DNA from: Flammeovirga sp. EKP202
GTDB lineage: Bacteria > Bacteroidota > Bacteroidia > Cytophagales > Flammeovirgaceae
Length of the DNA: 64,000 nucleotides
Direction of reading: 5' to 3'
NCBI RefSeq assembly: GCF_014534745.1
Contig: NZ_JACVVP010000005.1
Location: 1-64,000, forward strand
Part shown: positions 60,096 through 64,000 of the stretch, piece after piece
Numbering within the stretch: the first letter of the stretch is position 1
How the letters are laid out: every line of letters begins with the position of its first letter
The notes under the pieces: model-generated
Databases searched by the model: none
Told to the model about the DNA's origin: nothing
Seen by the model: only the letters and a program-made list of their open reading frames with translations
Translations under genes and position numbers: made by a program

Positions 60096-61454
60096 ATGAA
60101 GAAAAACTACTTTTCAATTTTTTTATCCCTATGGATCCTTTCCTCTTGTACCCAAGAGAAAGTGGAACAATACGTCGGTCAACCGAAAGACCTAAGGTAT
60201 GCGGGGGTAGCGGACTACAAATGTGGAGACTTTTTCACCACCTATCAGCCTTCTGTTTTCGTGGGAGGCGGTGAAGCTGAATTTAAGATTACCAATGTTA
60301 TCAATACTTCAGGAGAAGAGATAGAAGTGACCAACAACTTCTCTATTGACCCAGGTAATGGCGTAATCTCATTTTTAGAATACAACAACCTATTGCCTGA
60401 TGAGTACACATTTGATATTGCTGTAACCAATGCCATTGCGGAAGTGAATTTTCAAAATGTATTATCATTTGAAGCACATCAAGCGGAGCCTAGCGGATTG
60501 TATTACCTTCCGAATTTATACTCCACTTACGGTACCAATATGGAATTTTCAACAGCATTGCCCAATGTAAAAGGAGGAGGTCCATATACTTACAAATTGA
60601 ATAATCACACGGATGTTTTCACGATTGATGCCACAACAGGAAGCATTCATTTAGCCAAAGAATACACTATTGGTGATGATGAATTCAAGGAATTTAAGTT
60701 AGATGTTACCGTAGAAAATGCACAAGGCGAACAAATGCAAGAAAGCATCATGGACATTGAAGTATTAGGAGCGAATATCGGTCAATTGATATTTCATGGC
60801 ATTGCGATCAAAGGCGATAGCGAAAGTTATGGATTACAAAATCTGACTTCCAATAATTACTACGGAACGGTAACCAAAGAACTGTCAGGTGAAGAATATA
60901 CGACGGTATTGAACGACTCTACGCACAATCCAAAGTTTGTAGGAGAAACTTGGAGAAGAGCCTGGGCAGGACAGGTTTTTCCCTACCAACAAGAAGATGG
61001 CGTGATTACAGAACGTGTATTAGTAGCCTATTGGTCTGATAGTGAAGAATCGAGAAGTTTCTTAGCTACAGAAACTGTAGATCTAACCAATTATACTACA
61101 GATGCTTATATCGAAACTTCAGGACTTTGGAGATACAGTGGTGGAGCTGAACATGTCAATCAACATTTAAGTGTGGCCATTATAGATGTAGCAGAACTAG
61201 ACGAAGGATCTCCTGTAGCGTCTGAATGGGAAATTTTAGAAAATGATATTTCTGATCGTTTCATTCAGTTTCCAACAGATGGTTTGATAAAAGAGATGGA
61301 CTTAAAACTAGAAGGATCATTAGAAATACAGATTCCAGATAAATACTTAGGCAAGCAAATTCAAGTGGCACTCATTGCTGATTTCTTAAACCCAGAAATC
61401 GGAGCATTAACAAGAAGATTTTACGTACACGAACTTCAAGTAAGAGCAAAATAA
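60096..61454 (+). CDS. Surface lipoprotein with cadherin-like domains upstream of susC
   Basis: A 452-residue lipoprotein (leader ...LSLWILSSC, Cys19). Residues about 30-230 look like two Ig/cadherin-like sandwiches, the second with the typical 'YKLNNHTDVFTIDATTGSIHLAKEY' and 'FKLDVTVENAQGEQMQESIMDIEV' pattern. The C-terminal 220 residues (GQLIFHGIAIKGDSESYGLQ onward) form an unknown beta-rich domain with 'WRRAWAGQVFPYQQEDG'. It starts 11 bp before the susC of the second locus, so it is probably a glycan-binding partner or a cell-surface accessory. Family not recognised (DUF4958-like is a guess). Confidence 0.7.
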   Translation: MKKNYFSIFLSLWILSSCTQEKVEQYVGQPKDLRYAGVADYKCGDFFTTYQPSVFVGGGEAEFKITNVINTSGEEIEVTNNFSIDPGNGVISFLEYNNLLPDEYTFDIAVTNAIAEVNFQNVLSFEAHQAEPSGLYYLPNLYSTYGTNMEFSTALPNVKGGGPYTYKLNNHTDVFTIDATTGSIHLAKEYTIGDDEFKEFKLDVTVENAQGEQMQESIMDIEVLGANIGQLIFHGIAIKGDSESYGLQNLTSNNYYGTVTKELSGEEYTTVLNDSTHNPKFVGETWRRAWAGQVFPYQQEDGVITERVLVAYWSDSEESRSFLATETVDLTNYTTDAYIETSGLWRYSGGAEHVNQHLSVAIIDVAELDEGSPVASEWEILENDISDRFIQFPTDGLIKEMDLKLEGSLEIQIPDKYLGKQIQVALIADFLNPEIGALTRRFYVHELQVRAK

Positions 61455-61465
61455 TTACGAGGATT

Positions 61466-64000
61466 ATGAAACGAATGACTTACAAATATATATTCATCTT
61501 ATTGGCTTTTGCGTGCTCTCTCTCTGTTCAGGCACAAGATGAAACAGACGAAAAAGCGAAGTTTATAAGAGTGACCGGTATGGTGTTGGATCAAAATGAT
61601 GAACAGCCCATTCCTGGAGCGAGTATTTTGGTAGAAGGCACTAAACACGGTACAGCCTCCGATTTTAACGGAAAATACTCCATCAGAGTAAGGGAAGATG
61701 CTGTATTATCGGTTTCTTTTATCGGGTATGAGACACAGCGTGTAGACGTAGAAGGACGAAAAGAAATCGTTATCAATTTGAAATCGGATGTAGAGGTTTT
61801 GGATGAATTGGTAGTGATTGGTTATGGTAAGCAAGATGCGAAAGAGGTGTCGGGTTCCATTAAATCAGTGGTAATTGATGACGAAATCGCTTCCATGCCG
61901 GCCGCTTCTTTTGATCAGCTCTTGCAAGGACGTATGGCCGGTGTACAGGTTTACTCTGGAGAAGGAGGACCAGGACAAGCTATGAACTTTGAGATCAGAG
62001 GTACGAACACCATCACGGGAACATCAAGCCCATTGTATGTGATTGATGGATTTCCATTGGAAGACCCAACATTGTTCAGTTTAGATCCTGCGGATATAGA
62101 GCGTGTAGATGTATTGAAAGATGCTTCTGCTACTGCGATTTATGGATCGAGAGCTTCTAACGGCGTAATTTTGATCACGACCAAACAAGGGACAGCAGGG
62201 AAACCAACCGTCACTTTTAATACAAAAATGGGAATGTCACAAATTCCCGAGGAAAGAATAATTAAGACATTAAGCCCTCAAGATTATGTAGAGGTACAAC
62301 ACGATATAGGAGGAGGAGATCCTTGGGGAGAGTCTTCTAACTATACTGATGAAGACTATACCAATTGGCAAAAAGAAATTTTCCGTCAGGCACCTTTCCA
62401 AAACTATACTTTATCCTTGAAAGGCGGTTCTGAGCAAACAAAAGTATTTACCTCATTAGGTTATGTCAACCAACAGGGAACATTGTTGAACTCAAGTTTT
62501 GAGCGTTTAAATGGACGTTTGAAATTGGATCAAAGTATTGGAAAGTTAGTGGATATGAGTGTGAATTTGAATTATGCAAATTCCAAACATGTAGGAATGA
62601 AAACGTCTACAGCACAAGTTTCAGCCATCAAATCAGCGATTATGTTCAAGCCAATGACCACTAAAAACGGCGATTTGGAAGACGAAGATGAACTGAGTGC
62701 AGGATTCTATCCGCCAACACAAACACTCAATAATACAGACCGTGAAAGCGAAGTAGATGCCTTGCAAACCAATATCAACTTCACGGTGAAATTGGCAGAA
62801 GGATTAAAGTTCAGAACGCAAGTAGGATATCAGATCAATGTCAACAACGGCAGAACGTTCTTCAATTTAGGAACCAACCAAGCCGACAGAAGTGGTGCAG
62901 GCATCAATGGTACATTAAGTGCTTCGAAGACAGAGAATTTCTTGAATGAAAATGTATTGTCGTACAGCCTAAACCAAAATGGACATCACTTGGAAGCCAT
63001 TGCAGGTTTATCCTTCCAAATGACGGAACGCTTTAACCAATCTTCATCTGCTAATCAGTTTCCATTGGATGATTTAGGGTGGAATAATATGGGAATTGCC
63101 AACGTGGCTCAAATGCCAAGTTCATCGTCCACTCAGCAAAATTTGATGTCAGGTTTTGGCAGGGTCTCTTATACTTACAAAAACAAATACATTGTGACGG
63201 CCTCACTCAGAGCAGATGGGTCATCAAGATTTAAAGAAGGCAATCGCTTCGGTATTTTCCCATCAGCGTCGGCCGCTTGGAGAGCTGGAGAAGAGGAGTT
63301 TGTAAAGGACTTAGGTGTATTTGATGAATTAAAATTCAAAGTAGGTTTTGGTACTACCGGTAATAATAGAGTGAGTGATTTCGATTTCTTACCCACCGTT
63401 GGTGTCTCTTCAGGCTACTATTTTAATGGTGCTTACTCTTCCGCTTTCTATCAAAAACAATTGGCCAATACAGATCTCAAATGGGAAACTACTCAGCAGT
63501 TCAACGTGGGTACAGATATGGGTTTCTTCAACAATAGAGTTTTATTGGATCTAGAATATTACTACAACTTGACAGACAACCTGTTATTTAACGGTAGAAT
63601 TGCACCTTCTACAGGTTATAATAATGTGAAGCAAAACATCGGGGCAGTTGCAAATCAAGGAGTGGAACTTTCATTGAATACAGTCAATGTAAGAACAAAG
63701 AATTTCCAATGGTCTACCAACTTCAATATTTCATTTAATAGAAGTGAAGTCAAAAAACTATCTTACGGAGAGGATTTCAGATTGTATGATCCAAATGTAG
63801 GAGGAATGTTCTCAGGGGAGTTGTATTACGGTTTGTTTGTGGGTCAGCCTATGACACAAATGTACGGTTATAGATATGACGGAATGTATCAGGTAGATGA
63901 CTTTATAAAAAGTGCAGACGGGAGTTTGACGCTGAAAGAAGGCGTACCGGAATTTATTTCTCAAACGGGAGAAGTAAGACCCGGACATCCAAAATACCGT
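61466..64000 (+). CDS. SusC/RagA family TonB-linked transporter (3' end outside the window)
   Basis: An open frame from ATG at 61466 to the window end. It starts MKRMTYKYIFILLAFACSLS VQAQ (signal peptide), then a carboxypeptidase-like domain (VTGMVLDQNDEQPIPGASIL) and the TonB plug signature (VLDELVVIGYGKQDAKEVSG, 'DPADIERVDVLKDASATAIY'), then many barrel strands. It is the second SusC of the window and begins a further locus with the lipoprotein in front. About 845 residues are visible; the expected length is about 1000. It differs from the susC at 16-19 kb. Confidence 0.95.
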   Translation, partial: MKRMTYKYIFILLAFACSLSVQAQDETDEKAKFIRVTGMVLDQNDEQPIPGASILVEGTKHGTASDFNGKYSIRVREDAVLSVSFIGYETQRVDVEGRKEIVINLKSDVEVLDELVVIGYGKQDAKEVSGSIKSVVIDDEIASMPAASFDQLLQGRMAGVQVYSGEGGPGQAMNFEIRGTNTITGTSSPLYVIDGFPLEDPTLFSLDPADIERVDVLKDASATAIYGSRASNGVILITTKQGTAGKPTVTFNTKMGMSQIPEERIIKTLSPQDYVEVQHDIGGGDPWGESSNYTDEDYTNWQKEIFRQAPFQNYTLSLKGGSEQTKVFTSLGYVNQQGTLLNSSFERLNGRLKLDQSIGKLVDMSVNLNYANSKHVGMKTSTAQVSAIKSAIMFKPMTTKNGDLEDEDELSAGFYPPTQTLNNTDRESEVDALQTNINFTVKLAEGLKFRTQVGYQINVNNGRTFFNLGTNQADRSGAGINGTLSASKTENFLNENVLSYSLNQNGHHLEAIAGLSFQMTERFNQSSSANQFPLDDLGWNNMGIANVAQMPSSSSTQQNLMSGFGRVSYTYKNKYIVTASLRADGSSRFKEGNRFGIFPSASAAWRAGEEEFVKDLGVFDELKFKVGFGTTGNNRVSDFDFLPTVGVSSGYYFNGAYSSAFYQKQLANTDLKWETTQQFNVGTDMGFFNNRVLLDLEYYYNLTDNLLFNGRIAPSTGYNNVKQNIGAVANQGVELSLNTVNVRTKNFQWSTNFNISFNRSEVKKLSYGEDFRLYDPNVGGMFSGELYYGLFVGQPMTQMYGYRYDGMYQVDDFIKSADGSLTLKEGVPEFISQTGEVRPGHPKYR

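Overview
The window reads as a marine, polysaccharide-degrading member of the Bacteroidota, most likely a Flammeovirga-like Cytophagales. The evidence is low GC, two SusC-type loci with SusD/SusE partners, sulfatases, GH30, GH3 and GH144-type hydrolases, a hybrid two-component regulator, a DUF6377 regulator, and a few promoters of the Bacteroidota type (TAnnTTTG, in one case with an upstream TTG). The genus is inferred from gene content, not from a search.

Layout. 0.3-9.6 kb: a GH71/GH99-like secreted protein, a sulfatase, small genes, a DUF6377 regulator and a double-NPCBM protein. 11.4-19.2 kb (minus strand): a polysaccharide utilisation locus, susC-susD-susE-GH30. 19.5-26.9 kb (plus strand): an overlapping pair (SRPBCC-like membrane protein and a methyltransferase-DCC fusion), a WD40-caspase protein and ahpF. 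27.3-37.3 kb (mostly minus strand): an HTCS regulator with a degenerate receiver, a second caspase-fold protein, a CyuA-type L-cysteine desulfidase and a YtfJ-like protein. 38.5-47.3 kb: a replication and partition block. 48-53 kb: YchJ, signal peptidase I, a T5orf172 membrane protein, an acyltransferase and a UmuD-like protein. 54.3-64 kb (plus strand): a second locus, sulfatase, GH144-type enzyme, GH3, lipoprotein and a SusC running off the window end.

The centrepiece is a complete theta-type replication origin at about 41.6-43.15 kb: some 29 iterons of the type ATACYRTYTTAACCGYAAT, followed by a long Rep_3-family initiator. It is flanked on both sides by divergently placed ParA-ParB pairs whose ParA proteins both carry an N-terminal helix-turn-helix. 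Because metabolic and housekeeping-like genes surround it, this looks like the origin of a secondary chromosome or megaplasmid. Twelve more iteron-like sites lie 7-10 kb away (31.6-31.9 and 34.5-34.8 kb), many of a second sequence class and partly arranged as inverted repeats. This suggests an initiator titration or handcuffing control region.

The intergenic regions carry about fourteen copies of a modular repeat family. It has degenerate terminal inverted repeats (MITE-like), REP/BIME-like hairpins whose stems covary between copies, and a cassette in which different perfect palindromes sit between the same conserved flanks. The repeats contain no credible protein and explain most of the long non-coding gaps.
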